This document shows positions 38,021 to 51,204 of a stretch of DNA of 64,000 nt, piece after piece. Made by a program: the position numbers and the translations under genes. Origin of the DNA: Cavia porcellus (Eukaryota > Chordata > Mammalia > Rodentia > Caviidae); assembly GCF_034190915.1 (NCBI RefSeq), contig NW_026947499.1, forward strand, positions 4,773,950 to 4,837,949, given 5' to 3'. The notes under the pieces were generated by a model. That model saw only the letters and a program-made list of their open reading frames with translations, did not search any database and was not told the DNA's origin. Position 1 is the stretch's first letter. Every line of letters begins with the position of its first letter.

Positions 38021-40404
38021 CTTGGTAGACAGAGAGACAAGGAAAACAAAAGGAGGCCTGTATTGTGATCAGAAGAAGCCTGCAGAAGAGACACAAGCAC
38101 CCTCTGGGAAAAACAAGTAAGCAGAAGGACTTTTGTCGGGTCTGGCTGGGAATTTGGGAGAAGATTGGGAGGTGGGCAAAATGACACCCAAAGCTGATTT
38201 GAAGGAGCATCTTCATGTGCAAAACAGGAAACAGATTTATTGGGGGTTGGGGGTGGAGCTCTTGAGTGGTTGTGGAATCTTGAGAGTGGAGAGGGCTCAG
38301 CACATCCACAGAAAGGGAGTGAGGAGGGGTTTATCTCTGGAACTAGGAGAAGAACATACAAGATATTCTCAGAGAGCTAAGTTGCTTCTCTGGGCCTGAT
38401 CCCAATTTGGGCAGATGTCCTGTTAGAGACACCTGAACCCCAGGATGGCAGAATCTATCAGAATCAACCTCACTGTTGGGCAAGAGATAAATGCAAAGAA
38501 AACAGTCTCTAAACAAAAGAAGATGGCTCCAAAATAATAAAAGAGATTAGCACAGATGACACTGGAAATCCTGCTGCACAAAATTAACCATGGGTGGAAA
38601 ATGCTTAGAATTTAATCCTATGAAGAAGCTAAGAAAGCCACGCCATAGAAGGAGGGGTAGAAGAGTTTACCTGAGGTTGAAGGGGAGACAGGAGACATTG
38701 CTTAATGATTCTGAAGACATGCTGTGACAGGAAGGACAGTTTCAGCTGCACTGTCACACAGAAGAGAGACTTTGGTGAGCAGGACTGGATCAGATCGAGG
38801 GAAACATGCCCAGAAGAGGGATTCTGAATGTTCTGATGCATGGCCTAAGTATTCTGAGTTCATCATCCTAGAAAGCACACGTGTAGCAAAGTCCCAGACT
38901 CCATAAATATGCACAATTAATATCTTTCAATCAGAAAATAAGTCAACTACTTTGATTCAGTTAGATCACAGCTTCCCAGGACTGTGTGCACGTCTCCTTC
39001 CATTAGGAGACAATGGCTGTCACTTGTGCTGTAGATGTCAGTGCCCCTTAATCTACATGGACTTCAGCTGGACAGGCACGTTGGAGGAGAATTTTAATTG
39101 AGTAATGCTAATATATTTCTGTTCATATTGGATGAAAATGTTACTGTAAACATGACAGACATCAATAGTGTTGTATAAAATGTTCAGGGTGGTGGGCTGG
39201 GAAGTAGGAATGAACTGGGCTCCTGGAATGCCCTGGCCAACAGCACAGGCCCCAAGGCTGCATCCAGGTGAATTCCTTGGAGAAAAGATGGTTGTGTGAC
39301 TGAGCTCAGTGCACACTGATGTTGCTTCTGGCCCCACCCTGCCTGCCTGAAGGAAACCCTCTTCCACATTCCCAGCTGGGGAGGGGATGACCCCTGTGTC
39401 ATTTGTAATCCACCCTCTCTGCAGTCCAGGCTGATATCAGTCCTGGACTTGCTATCTATGTTGCTTGTTGTCTCTGTTACTCTCAATTCAGGAAAGGAGC
39501 TGAGATTTTTGAAGTCCTACTTAAAGATACTTTTGATGGCTTGGGTATATATTTTTTGTGCTAAAATGATGGTGGAATGCAGAGTGCATATGTGTGTGGC
39601 CCTGTGCCCATGTGTGTGTGTGGTTTTCCCAGTTGCTAAAACTCCATCTTTCTCTTTCACGGTGGTTACAGCAGTGTCACTAAAACTTTCTCTTTTGACA
39701 GCACACGACCGTCATGGCTGTTCTGTTCATGCTGTGCTATAAGACTGTTTCCCGAAGTGTGAGGGCTGCATGGGGGCTTAGTGATGTGATCCCAGCTGGC
39801 CCCAGATCGGATAGCAGAACACAAAATTGCAGAGTGTGGGGTTCCATTTCCCCTTAGTTCTTCTCTAATAATTCCCATCATAACGACGTAAACAGTCTCA
39901 TTTTGAAGAAAGAGAGCTCCACATCACCAGCATTAGCTAATACCCGTGTTTAATATGGAGAGATCTGGGCCCAAGCCCAAAGCCCTGGACAGGAGTCAGG
40001 TGACAACTAGACACAGCTGTGTGCTCCCTGTACTCCCATCCAGGGTCCCATCCACGAAGACAACCCCGTCCCCCACTAGTGTCACAACCAGAGGTTTCCA
40101 ATCCCTCAGCAAGGCACAGCAGGCACGGGCTGCTCAGGGTTTTCCCACAGCTGGAAGAGGTCAGTTCTCTGAGGCCTGTGATGGTGTCCGCCTTCCTGAG
40201 CATCTGTGAAGAGGGCAGCTTTGTGCGCCCAGCCCTGAGGCAGTCTCCCCCACCTGGAGCAGGGGGTATGAGGACTGCAGAGAGGGTGAGCTTTCTCCAA
40301 GATGAAGCCCTGGGCCTGGCTCCTACATTGGCCCAGGCCCCGGGGCAGTGATGAGCTCAGCTCCGGGTAAAAAATCTCCTGCTCTCTGATGTGTTTCTTT
40401 TTCT
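38021..40404. other. unassigned non-coding sequence
   Basis: No gene recognised. Short overlapping frames only. Confidence 0.5.
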
Positions 40405-41200
40405 TTTTTTTTTTTTAAGCCTGAAACCGAATTTTAATTTTTTTTAAAAAGAAAATAACATGAGATTTATTTTTGAAAAATATTGAGATAAAAGAGGACA
40501 TAAGAAAACATGTCAGAACAGAACAATATAAGCATCATAGTGTTTCAAGACAACACATGTAACAGTAGTTACCATAGTGTCTCTTTCCTTGAAATATTTG
40601 AGTATACTTTCATACACTATAGTATCAAACATAACAAGATAGTGTAAAACCATTCAACAAAATGAACGTATTACAGGGTATTCAGAACCAAATAATAGAA
40701 AATGAACAAAGGTTACTATATTATCTCCTTGCCCATAAAAAAATTTTGTTAATTCTATCACATATAATAAAATCCAGTAAGATACAACATGATAAAACTC
40801 ATGGAGACAGAAGAACAAAATCTTGGTGGGACTTCAAAACAAGATGATATTAAATCATCACTAGCTATTATAATGCTTTGTTTTCATCAAAATAGCTGTC
40901 CATACAATCACAGATAATAAAATCAAACAACCCAGAATAAAACTATTCCAACTAATAAATGAAAACATTATAAGGCTTCAAAGGAATATAATGGAGAATC
41001 ATGATTACTACATATTTTAAGTATTCTTACCAGTTCTTATACTAGGGAAACTATTCGGTATTTATACATGTGAGTTTGATTTATTTTGCTTATGAATATG
41101 GTCTCAAGCTGTGTCCATTTATTTATAAATATCTCAATGTTATCTTTCTTTATAGCAGAGTAGTACTCCATTGCATAAACATACCACAACAAATTTCCCC
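40405..41200 (-). mobile_element. L1 3' end with tandem-repeat 3' UTR (copy 3, minus orientation)
   Basis: Read on the minus strand, 41200 to about 41030 is the end of L1 ORF2: complements of 'gcagagtagtactccattgc' and 'gtctcaagctgtgtccattt' are visible. It runs straight into four diverged units of about 140-155 bp, with markers on the plus strand near 40570, 40713, 40866 and 41004. It finishes with an AATAAA signal (complement at about 40466-40472) and an A-rich tail (T run at 40408-40421). This copy ties the tandem units of copies 1 and 2 to L1. It is 5'-truncated and cannot encode a working protein. Confidence 0.75.
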
Positions 41201-42860
41201 AAAGCTAATTAATTAAGAAAAAGGAATATTTATTAAAGCTCAGACTATTAAACTGTGAAAATAAATATGATTTTTACTGTCAAATTTGATGGTGAAGATA
41301 GTTAAAAACAGGTTTACTAACCCTGAAAGGCAGCTCTCTACTGACCTGCTAAAAATGACTCCTTATTATCCCTTTGAGACTCTATAAACAAGGGCCTGTT
41401 TTTATGCTTCTGTGTTTATTTTTACTTAAACTTCTGGAAATGTTCCCATTCTTTCTTCTGTGTTGATTGCTAAGATCTGCTTGCTAAGTATTTAGTGGAT
41501 GAATTTATGACCTGAAGGTCTTCAGGTTCATGGACTCATAACAGCAGTACCTCGGTTCACAAATGCTTTGGTTTGCAAGCAGTTTGTTTCACAACCAGAA
41601 GCCTTTGGTTTTGTTTGCAAGTTCTACATCAGGTGACAGACCTGATGGGGCCCTCTGTCCCACATAAACGGAATCCTGGTCATCTTTTGCATAGGTGACA
41701 GGGAGTGAATGGCTGCTGGAGGCTGGGTACCTTCTCTCCACCCTACATGGAGGTGTGAGCTCCACATCACCAGCTGTCCATGTTTTCACATGGAAAACAT
41801 TCATCAGAGCTTTCTAACTATTACCACCAGCAGGACTCTGCCCGGCCTCCAGCCTGCCAGCAGTTCCTAGATTCTCTGCTGGAGAAGAGCAGGACTGCAC
41901 TGAAGCAGCAGACTGAGAGCCTGCAGTTTAGGGAGGTCCGATGGGTCAGATTCCAGACCCCTCTAGTGTGTGATAGCAAGGAGCGGGTATATGGAGGGAG
42001 ACCCAGAGCCCGTGCCAGGCCATTTCTGTCCCCTCTGATAATAGGAGTGAGAGCTAAGGCTCTCTGTTCCTTCCTGCGATGCCAAACAGCAGGCCCAGTG
42101 CCACCAGGTGACACACAGAAGGGAGCTTGTCAGCTGTCGTCAGCTGGCCTGAGAACAAAATAAATAGACATGTGCTTGCTTTCTAAATGGTATTTTAATA
42201 ATTTAAAACTTGCTAACAAACCTTGCAAGCCAGCTCACAGTAATGCGCTCTCCTGGGCTCCTGTTCCCTTTGCTCGTGATGTCCTGCTAAGTGGCCCACA
42301 TCTGATGGTGTGGACTGGGGGAACTCAGCAGTGCAGGTGGAAGTCTGCCTCTGCAGCTTCCGGGGCCACTGAGAAAATCTCAGCTTTCCTCCTCCCAAAC
42401 TCAGGGTCTCTTCCCCTCCTTTTTCTCTGGGGTTGAAATCGATAACATTTTGTATAAACTTTCATAGCTGCATGGAAGAGTCTCCAGACATTGGCTTTGA
42501 AAATGACCTTCCAACCAGTCTTCTATAGCAGGTGAGGCTGAATAAGCAGTCACCCTAGACATAAAGGATGGCATCCCTACTCACACAGAAAGGGCTGCGA
42601 AGATCATCACCTTGGGGTATGGAGTGGGCAGAAGACATGGGTATGGGAGTACTTGAATTCTAACACAGGCTTCCTGTCAAGTCACAGCAGTTTGATAAGC
42701 TACACGTGCATGCTACCCTAGTCAGGGCATTGCTAACCGCACCCTGACTTCCCAAGGGCTTTAGAAAAGACTGAAACTAATGTGCAAGATGCTTCTGAGC
42801 ATGCTTGGTAGACACATACCCAACAGACCTGCTTCTGTCACCTCTGGGGTTGAAGGGTGT
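41201..42860. other. unassigned sequence, with a possible DNA-transposon scrap at 41545-41640
   Basis: 'cagtacctcggttcacaaat' followed by 'tttggtttgcaagcagtttg' resembles the terminal part of an old cut-and-paste element. The match is short. The rest is unassigned. Confidence 0.35.
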
Positions 42861-43405
42861 GATGGGTGATACATTGTATCAATCTGAGGAGATCAGAAGC
42901 TTAAGTGGTTCAGCAGGGGCCAGGGTCCTTATTTTGCAGCATCCTCAGACTGTGCAAGAGGAGGACCCGAAGATGGTGTGAGTACTACAACCATCCAGGT
43001 GAGCAACATGAAATGGAAATGAGGAGGGACTGATTGCTGGTGCTTCAAGGAGCTCTAGTCTGTGCCTCCAGCTTGGACATTGTCTCCAGGTTTCTAGCAT
43101 AGAATGTTTGGCTTCTACCTGGGACTTTGCAGCCTTCCATGTAGACTCTTCATCCTTCTGTTGTAGATTTTTGAGAGTTCTGTTGCAGACCCATCAGTAT
43201 CCTGATGAGGACTAGCACAGGACATTGCACTGAGCTCTAGCCCCTAGGCCGAACCCTTCAGTTTCCAGTGCACAGACATCCTCTGCACGCTCCCTCATCC
43301 CACTCTGTGGCTGACTACCATAAGCCAATCTGGTAATTTCTTATACATTTGTGTATTTTGTGTTATATCTGTTTCTCTATTCAATCCTGACTGATACAGA
43401 GGAAC
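42861..43405 (+). repeat. LTR-like interspersed repeat related to 12541-12925
   Basis: 'cagaagcttaagtggttcag', 'ggtccttattttgcagcatc' and 'actgtgcaagaggagga' match the 12.5-kb copy block for block. It ends 'ctctattcaatcctgactga', a common terminus of old mammalian repeats that read 'tttctctggagaaccctgac'. Confidence 0.55.
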
Positions 43406-45330
43406 TCACAAGAAGAGTCTCAGCTTGTGGGGACGTCTGAGGACAGGAGGGGTCAGCAAGAGCAGCATGCAAATCTCATAGCTTTACCTCTAACCTCCTC
43501 CTTGGTGCATGCATATGGTATCCTGTTCTCCAGTCCACAAGGAAGTCAGAGGACCACGTGGCATTTGTATGAGTTATCCTGAGGGGACCACACTATTAAT
43601 CTAGGTCCTGGACACTGTTTGATTCATAATTACAATATCAGGAGAAGATGGAGGAAGCCCACAGTGGTTCACAATTCCACAGATTACATTGATAACCAAA
43701 TACAAAGACCAACAAAAGACACAGGATTCTAGCAAGGTAGTAATATCCTCTCAGGCTCTTCTTTTTCCACCAGAACTCAACCAGTGCCCTGCTCTCGGAG
43801 CCGTGAGCCTTTCCCTTGGTCATCACCAGGAAACACCTAAGGCTTCTGACACCTTCTTTCCCTTCCTGCTGGGTAGGAACCTCCTTTGATCAACCTGGGA
43901 CCAGCATATCAAGAGGCCAGCTAAGGGAACACATGCCAGAACCTGAGCTCAAGGTGCTCAAGGGAGTTCAGTCCTGATGGAAAGAATCTGACTCAAAGGG
44001 AAACTGAGGATGGACACAGAAATCTTGTTCCTTCCTCCTGGACACAGATGACTGCAAAGTGGCTTCTACAGCCCTCCTGATGAACTGTGGGTTCCCACCT
44101 CCCACTGTGTCTCTCTGATACAGTCACGGGTGTTACAAAATGAGAGCAGACAGGTGGCACACACAGCACGTGGCACCCAACCCAGGGTGAGGGAGAGGGA
44201 AACAAAGGACTAAGCTCAAGCAGGCAGGCTAAAGAAGGATCTGCAACTAGAAATCTAATAAATGGTATTGTGATGAAATTCCTTAAAGTCAAAATTAAAG
44301 CTAAAGGCTTTGGGATGAGCAAAACCACAAGTCTTCTCAATAAGAACAGAACCTGAGCCTGCGATTGGTCCCCTGCAAGCAGTTTCCAAAGAGAAGTTTC
44401 TGTGTGCCCTCAGATTTCTCCACCCTGCAGAGTTATGACCCCTATTCCATGTAGCAAGGCTGTCCTTGGGGAGGTCAGACTGAGGGCCACACTCCGAGCC
44501 TCAGGTGAGACACCTTTTTGTGAGTTGTGTTCAAGCTTCCCTTATTGGCAGACACAGAAATCTCACAAAACTGGGAATGGATTTGTGATATGAATAAAGC
44601 CAGCTTGGGTGCACTTGGTAACTTTATTTATTTTAAATGTTCACATAAAGTGTTGTCCAAGGAGAACCATTAAACCCACTCGTATAACTGGGTGCTAAAT
44701 AGATTTAGATACTTAGATATAGATATATTTTGAGGTCAAATCATGGGGTCCTCCTTCAAAGCATAGGTGTTTGTTAGAATATATGACAAAGCAGAAGTGT
44801 TTTACTCCAAGTCAATGGTTTCCATAAATAGGTCCTGCATGAGCAGAGGGCATTATTTACCCTTATGTGCCGTTTCTGAGCCCAGCACCTCCTTACAGGA
44901 CCTGGACTTGGCCGGCTTTGCTCTTCTGTCTCTACTGGAACATGGGGAAATTCCATAAGGAGTCTTTCAGGAAGTGAGTGTGGTCTCCATTCTTCAATAA
45001 GAGAGAGCAGATCAGAGTCCTCTGTTACTGTCACTGCTCACTGCTCCTGATTCCTGGGTCTATCAAGAAGAGAGGTCAGCCGTGACACTTCTCTGGTGTC
45101 CTACAAGGAGGCAAATAAGTATTTAAGCTGACATTCACAGGGTTGAAGGAAAATCCTTCCTGTCCAGGGCAAAGCTGACCCACATCTAAACCCTGAGAGC
45201 AGCTCCAGAGTGGGTAGCTGTGCAGCAGGCCTTGGTGTGAGTGAGTCAGCCCAAGTATTGTTCCAATGAAAAGCTTCAAATAGCTTTCCTTTAAAAAAAA
45301 AATGAGGGCAGTTTCCATTATTTGCTATAG
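43406..45330. other. unassigned non-coding sequence
   Basis: No gene recognised. Confidence 0.5.
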
Positions 45331-45965
45331 TGAGTGCTATGGTTTGTGTCTAGATGTTCCTCCAAAGCCTCATGCACTCATAGGGTATACAGAGGTAGCT
45401 GAATTCAGATTATGTGATTTTGGAATTGCACCCATCCTGGCATTGTGTCTTCATTATTTTTTACTCATCACTGAGACAAAATATCTGATGCCCAATTTTG
45501 GGAAAGAAAGGTTTAATTCTTACAGCTTTTGGAGGTTTCAGTCCATACTTTGTTGGCTCCAAGGCAGGGTGGCATGGCGGGGCTGCAGTTTATGTCTGCT
45601 GCAAACAACAAGGCAGAGACCAGCAAAAGAGAGAGGCATGCCTTCTTCCTGCCATTACATTACATCCTGGTTCCACCCCTAGGTGGGGGTAGCACTGACA
45701 CCATCAATCCAAGGGCTACACAATGAACCAATCACAAATGCACAATGCAAATGCACGAGGCCTTGGGGTCACCTACATAAACCATGACACATGGGTAGCT
45801 TCCATATAACGGACAAGAAGAGGCTTGCTTTCTCCTACCACATTTGATGCTTTTGCCATCTTTTGCTGCCAAGAACATTACCCCTCTGCCATGCCACCCT
45901 GCCTTGGAGCCAGCCAATTGTGGACTGAAACCTTTACAGACTGTGAGAATAATAAACCTTTCCTG
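45331..45965 (+). repeat. interspersed repeat cluster with MaLR-type end
   Basis: The head 'gctatggtttgtgtctagat', the middle 'gagacaaaatatctgatgcc' then 'ttggctccaaggcagggtgg', and the end 'gtgagaataataaacctttc' are visible. The middle is shared with 48870-49205. It may be one LTR-type element with another nested inside. Confidence 0.5.
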
Positions 45966-47361
45966 TTTAACTTTGGGAGTCAGGTATTGAGATTGCCATT
46001 TGTAACAAATATTACATATTTTGTGTGTAGCTGAAAAACATTTCTAAAGATTTCACATGAAAGAAAAAGATGATTAAACAGTTGGAGGGAACTTATAGCT
46101 GTGTTCTTAAGCAACATAGAGCAAACTTCTTACTCAAAAATTGATCATTCTTTACTTCACATGTAAAATCAAAAACTTCAGCTTTTCTAATTTAAATTCT
46201 AAATCCACAGTTCAAGCGACATTATAAATTTAACATTTAAATTGGATGCACAGGGTTTGCACTGATGGGTAAAATCTCAACTCTACCCTTGGGAGCTCAC
46301 TGTATGGTGGGAGAAGGTTGCCAAGCTGCTCATTTCTTGGTCAGACAGCAGCACCAGAGAGAGACAGGCAAGGACAACAGGCAGGACAGAGGCCCACCCC
46401 ACTCAGCGACCCCAGATATACCTGGAGCACTGCTCATCTGCTGGATTTTCTTAATCCAATGAATTTGACATGTCAGGATTAACTGTCACAGTGTAAAAGA
46501 CCTAATTCCAAGCAGAGATGTAGGACAAAAAAACTTGTTTCCTTTTACCTGCCCTGCCCTGGAAAATGTAGACCTCCACCAAGCTAAAGACAAGTGGTAG
46601 CTAAGCAACCACACAAAGCAAAGCCCTGTCTAGTCCTGCTTTTGAATTGTTAATTTTCTCCTTTCTTCCCTGCACCTCCCACAGCAACACAGAGAGGACA
46701 ATGAGAGAGAGGGGGAAAGAATTACACAGGATGTGTTCAAAAGATTGTCATGGAAGCTAGATTCACCCCCCCCCCCCGACTGTGGATAAAACAAACTAAA
46801 TCCAGATGAAGTACTCAGTGGTCCTTCCCCGCTCTATGTTTCTTCTTTGGGCTTTGATTCTCCAGGGAATGTCTTGGTCCTTTCAGCCGTAGATTCAGAA
46901 CTGCAGTGGGCTGGCAGGGGCAGGAGGACCAGCGGAGGAAGCTCACATGTGAACTCTGATTGAGCTGGTTTGTACCTGACAGTGCACTTTCCCTGAGTCA
47001 CTGAGCTCCACCTCAGGGACAGAGTTACATCCCAGTGATCTCAGCTTTCTTTTTCCTGTGGCAATAAACTGGTTTCCCTAAAAGGAGGCTATTTCTTCTG
47101 TTTTGTTTTGCTTTCTTTGCTTCTCTCCAATTCTTTCTACAGCCTTTCAGTTTTCTGGTAGATCTCAGCTTTGATCAGCATGAAACTTTTAGGTAAATCA
47201 GGAAATTTCTCCTCTAAGAACCTCCCCCTTCAAATTATTCGATTTTAAGGTTTCCTTACATGTTGCTGACAGAATTCAGGTTCTTCTTAACATTTCTAGG
47301 AAGCTTTGCATCTCAGTGTTAGACTTCAGGTGTTAAACGTTTGTTCAGGTTGAATATTTAT
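45966..47361. other. unassigned sequence; C12 run at 46766-46777
   Basis: Apart from the C homopolymer I see no recognised feature. Confidence 0.5.
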
Positions 47362-47997
47362 TTATTTTTTATTTTTTGGATATCTGAGTTTGCAGTTTTT
47401 ACCTTTTTTTCTCAGAAATACATACACACATCTTGTATTGCCAGATATTTTGTCCAAGCAATGGAAAGCTGACACATGTACAAATAAAAATAAGCCAATA
47501 AGTAGCAATTCCGCATGAGTACTGGTATGAAGAGGCTCTGTGACTTTGGCAGAGCTTTCTCCAAAGATGCATTTAGGGCAAAGCCCATTGCCTGGCAGTA
47601 AGAACACACAGGGATGAGCCAAGGCAGGGTCTGGAAGTGTCTTCAACTCTAGCTCAATTTTTGGATGGCTGCTGCCCTTCCTAAGTTCCTGCCACTTGAC
47701 ACCTCCAGGTCCTGGTCCAGAGAGAGTAACTGCTTGTTTTGTGTTGTCACTGTAAATCACCATAACAGCAACAGGTATTTGGTAATCTTCAGGGTGGCCA
47801 TGGACTATTAAGGCATTTATCAGTGACCCGTGTTTATTGTTGAGCACCTTGCCCAGCGCCCATGCCCCTGCCCACACCCCTGTCCATGTCCCTGCCCCTG
47901 CCCCTGTCCTTTCATGGATTGCATGTTCATCTTTTGCGTGGTGTTTCTTGTGTTGTCGCTTCTGGTTATTATGAATGAAAAAATATGGACATTTCAC
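47362..47997 (-). other. unrecognised 211-codon open frame, probably not a gene
   Basis: This is the longest frame outside the retrovirus. It starts with MKCPYFFIHNNQ, runs across the CCTGCC minisatellite as a Gly/Ala/Trp-rich stretch (GAGAGTWTGVWAGAWALG), then through a mixed middle, and ends lysine-rich in an A-rich sequence. There is no domain, signal peptide or splice context that I recognise. It overlaps the edge of an L1 scrap. Opening by chance, helped by the minisatellite, is the simplest reading. Confidence 0.2.
47862..47910 (+). repeat. CCTGCC-type hexanucleotide minisatellite
   Basis: About eight imperfect 6-bp units of the form cccctg / cccaca / tccatg / tccctg. The minus strand reads GGGGCAGGGGCAGGG, a G-run pattern able to form a quadruplex. 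Confidence 0.8.
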
Positions 47998-48125
47998 AGA
48001 GGCCCTCTCGTAAACATGTGTTTTTATCTATGCTGGCTAGGGATACAGCTACGGGATCATAAGTAAGTGCATATTTAACCCTCTAGGAAATAGTTCAGTC
48101 ATTTTTTCAAACTGATTATGTTACT
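47990..48125 (-). repeat. L1 scrap (minus orientation)
   Basis: 'ggctagggatacagctacgg', 'gatcataagtaagtgcatat' and 'cattttttcaaactgatta' follow the complement of the L1 ORF2-end region. Diverged and short. Confidence 0.5.
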
Positions 48126-48869
48126 GAATTGTGGTGTCCTGTAGATTCTTTTCAGGAATTCTATCCAGGTCCTTGGGGTCCTGAACAAAGAAATGGATAA
48201 GACATATGAACAAAAGAGTAGCAGAGATTTATATTTATCACAGTTGGAAAAGAAATGTGCTCTGCGGGGTGAAAGCAGGCCCCTGAGAGAAGCTCACAGC
48301 GGCCACAGGGTTGCTGGAAGGGACACACTGTACTGTCCCCCATATGGAACCCTTCCTGTGTTCTAGATCATCTATGCTCTGCTTACATACTTCATGTGTA
48401 AAGTTTTTTTATCTGTCATTTACTCTTACAACTGTTCCTGTCCTTGTGTTTTTCACAGCAGTCGCACTTTGGAAGGCACATTTTCCTTTTGTGATTCGTG
48501 CAGTTATCCACTGTCTTTTTCTCTCAGTGCACAATGGAGAGAGTTTTGACTTTTTCCAGAACCGCAGTTGTGATGATTTGACAGATGGGTTTCCATGTGC
48601 AGATAATGGAATCATCATTCTTTGTTTCTGGTGTATTGGCAAGTTTGATATGAAGTTATTTCCTAGGTGATTTCTACTTTGTGCACATTCATGATAATTT
48701 CCAGATTTGGCTGGGTCACATGATGAGTTAACTCTAATGTTGGATAAATCCCACTGCTTCAACCAAAAACTTTTAGTTCTCCCAAGAATGTGCACCCTCT
48801 TTCTCTATATTTTCCAACAGAAAGAGGACAGAACTAAGCTGACTTTTGGTTTACAACTTGTCTGACTCA
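48126..48869. other. unassigned non-coding sequence
   Basis: No gene recognised. The frame at 48310-48670 has no motif. Confidence 0.45.
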
Positions 48870-49205
48870 CTTGTCCTTGAGACAAAATATCTAACACCTG
48901 TGACTTAAATAAGAAGTTGAGTTTGGTTCACATTTGCAGACCCAGCTCAGCTGGCTCCAAGGCAGCAGCTGCATGGTGATGGCCCCCCAGTGGGGGGGCA
49001 GCTGCTCCTGTATTAGCAGACAAGAAGTAGAGAGAGAATTGAGGATCCAGAATGGGCCACTTTACCTCTTCCTGTGTGGCCCTAATTTAAATAGAAAGTC
49101 AGGCAAAGCCCCCAAGATCCAATCACCTTCCAAAACCGCCACCTCTGATCTCCTGACACTTCGGAGGATCATTTTAGATCTAAACCAAAAACAGCTGCTT
49201 TCAAA
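48870..49205 (+). repeat. interspersed repeat related to 45460-45760
   Basis: Shares 'gagacaaaatatct', 'tggctccaaggcag' and 'agtagagagaga'-type blocks in the same order as the 45.5-kb copy, so the two are diverged members of one family. I do not name the family. Confidence 0.5.
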
Positions 49206-50749
49206 CATATCAAGGTATGTACTAAAATAGCCAAAAGCTCATTCTAATTAACAATTGATACACAAATGAGTGCTTTTTAAAGTTTATATTGAGATATAAG
49301 AACCAAAGTGTAAAGGAAGCATTTTTATTTATACAGGAGACTGATAAGCACTTTGTTGGAGATTTCCTACATGACCTATGGATTTTTCATGATTAGAAGC
49401 TTCCTAAACTGGCAAGAAAACATTTCCAATCAGTCAAAAACACAAAGACTGAAAACTAGCAGGGAACCAGTGACCACTGTTAAGATTTTACATGTTTCTG
49501 AATCATTTTATTAAATGTCAAGGACATTAATTTTAGAATTTCTAAAAGTGATGGTTAAAGGTATATTACCCTTGAACTTACAATTGCTTAAAAGTATTTA
49601 AAGAGCTGTGTGTGCCTCTGAGTTTGACACAGGGGCAGGTTTTAAATAGAATCTGGTCATCCACTGTGTACACTGAGTATTTAGCCTTAAGCAGCTACAT
49701 AGTGCTTCCTGAGAACACAAATTAACTGCAATGATGTTGTCCAGGGAATGTGATGGCCTATTGTGCTTATAATTAAATGTATGGTTGCAGTTTTTTGAAG
49801 CTCCATTGTCCAGTGGTTCAAGAGACTTTAAAAAAGGAAAAGAAAGCAGGTTAATAGAGGAAAAGATTTCAGGATATTGTTGCTAAATATTGATGGGAAT
49901 AACCGTTACTGTGGACTCCACAAAACAAGCTGCTTATGTAAATCAAACCAATCTCAAAAAAGTCTCACCATTTCTCCCCCATTATAATTTGAAAAGAATC
50001 CAAGAGGCCAGAGGAGCCAGGTGCTGGTGCCCAATAAACATATGTACTGGCCTGAACTACCTAGCAAAGATTATTCTGAGAGAGAGAGAGTTATGTTTAA
50101 AGGACATAATGTCTCCTCATTTTAAAATAATCATTTTATAACATTTTAAAGATGGAGAGAAAGTTTAGTGTTACAATTACACTAAAAATATGGGAACTTG
50201 TGGCCTGTAAGTTGTTTGTTTGAGTAAATCAAATCAAATTTTCATAGTATTCACAAACACCTTCTTTGACAAAAGTAGAAAACTCCAAAGCTTCAGTCAA
50301 GGCCCATCACAGACTGTGCCTAACACAGATGAACACCCTGGAGGGTAACCAGCACCCGATGTTGTGGGATGAAGGCATCTGTGTAAATGCGGGCCATGCT
50401 GCTGCCTTGTATGTCTGTCTAGCACAGGGCAGGTAGAGACAGAAATAAGACACCTCAACAACCACTGGCCTACCTCCAAGTGTTGAAGGCATTTTCCTCT
50501 TTGGTTGGTGGTAATGCAGAGAGAAAAGGAGCTGCATCTCTATTTACCAGAGACTGACAGCCTCTGGGGACCTCACCTGTAGTGGGGGCGTGGAAAAGAC
50601 CTGGGCACCTGCCATGGAGGTAATGGGCCCCACATCTGCTTTGTGGGGAGGCAGTGATAAAGCTGAACCTGTCGCACCTGCCCACCCAGCTCTGTGAGGG
50701 TGACACACCCATTTTCACCATCAGATAGTGGGACAGTATCCACATCTCT
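49206..50749. other. unassigned, mainly AT-rich sequence
   Basis: No gene recognised. Confidence 0.5.
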
Positions 50750-50830
50750 TCCAGGAATGTTGTTTAGTGTGGGAATTAACCTAGGCATAGTACCTGGTAC
50801 AACACTCCACATTTAGCAAGTGGTTAATAA
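50750..50830 (+). repeat. MIR-type SINE tail
   Basis: 'cataGtacctggtacaacac' followed by 'agcaagtggttaataaatcc' resembles the MIR/L2-type 3' tail. Confidence 0.45.
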
Positions 50831-51069
50831 ATCCCAATCATAGCTGTTTTGATGATGTGAGGAGAGCTTAATAGAGGAGGTACCAGGTACTATTGGACCA
50901 AAAGAAAACAGAAGCTTATTCAAGGCAAGGAAATTGGAGAGAACTTTCAAGATCATCTAACTCCTGAGCTGAGTCTCAAGCTAACAATACCAGGGAAATC
51001 TTGCCTGGACTCAGACGTACCAGGCCATGCACATAGGAATACTGTCATGTAATTTAACCTGAAAGAACA

Positions 51070-51195
51070 CTGTGAAGTGCACATTACTACTAACTTCGTT
51101 TTACAGATCAGGAAACTGAGGCAAAGAGGAAGTACTTTGGCCAAGCATGCAGAATAAGAAAGAGAACTGAGATCCACCCTCAGGCACTCATGATC
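51070..51195 (+). repeat. MIR SINE
   Basis: 'cgttttacagatcaggaaac', 'tgaggcaaagaggaagtact' and 'ttggccaagcatgcagaa' in order match the MIR core and right half. Confidence 0.8.
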
Positions 51196-51204
51196 TTACC
51201 ATGT

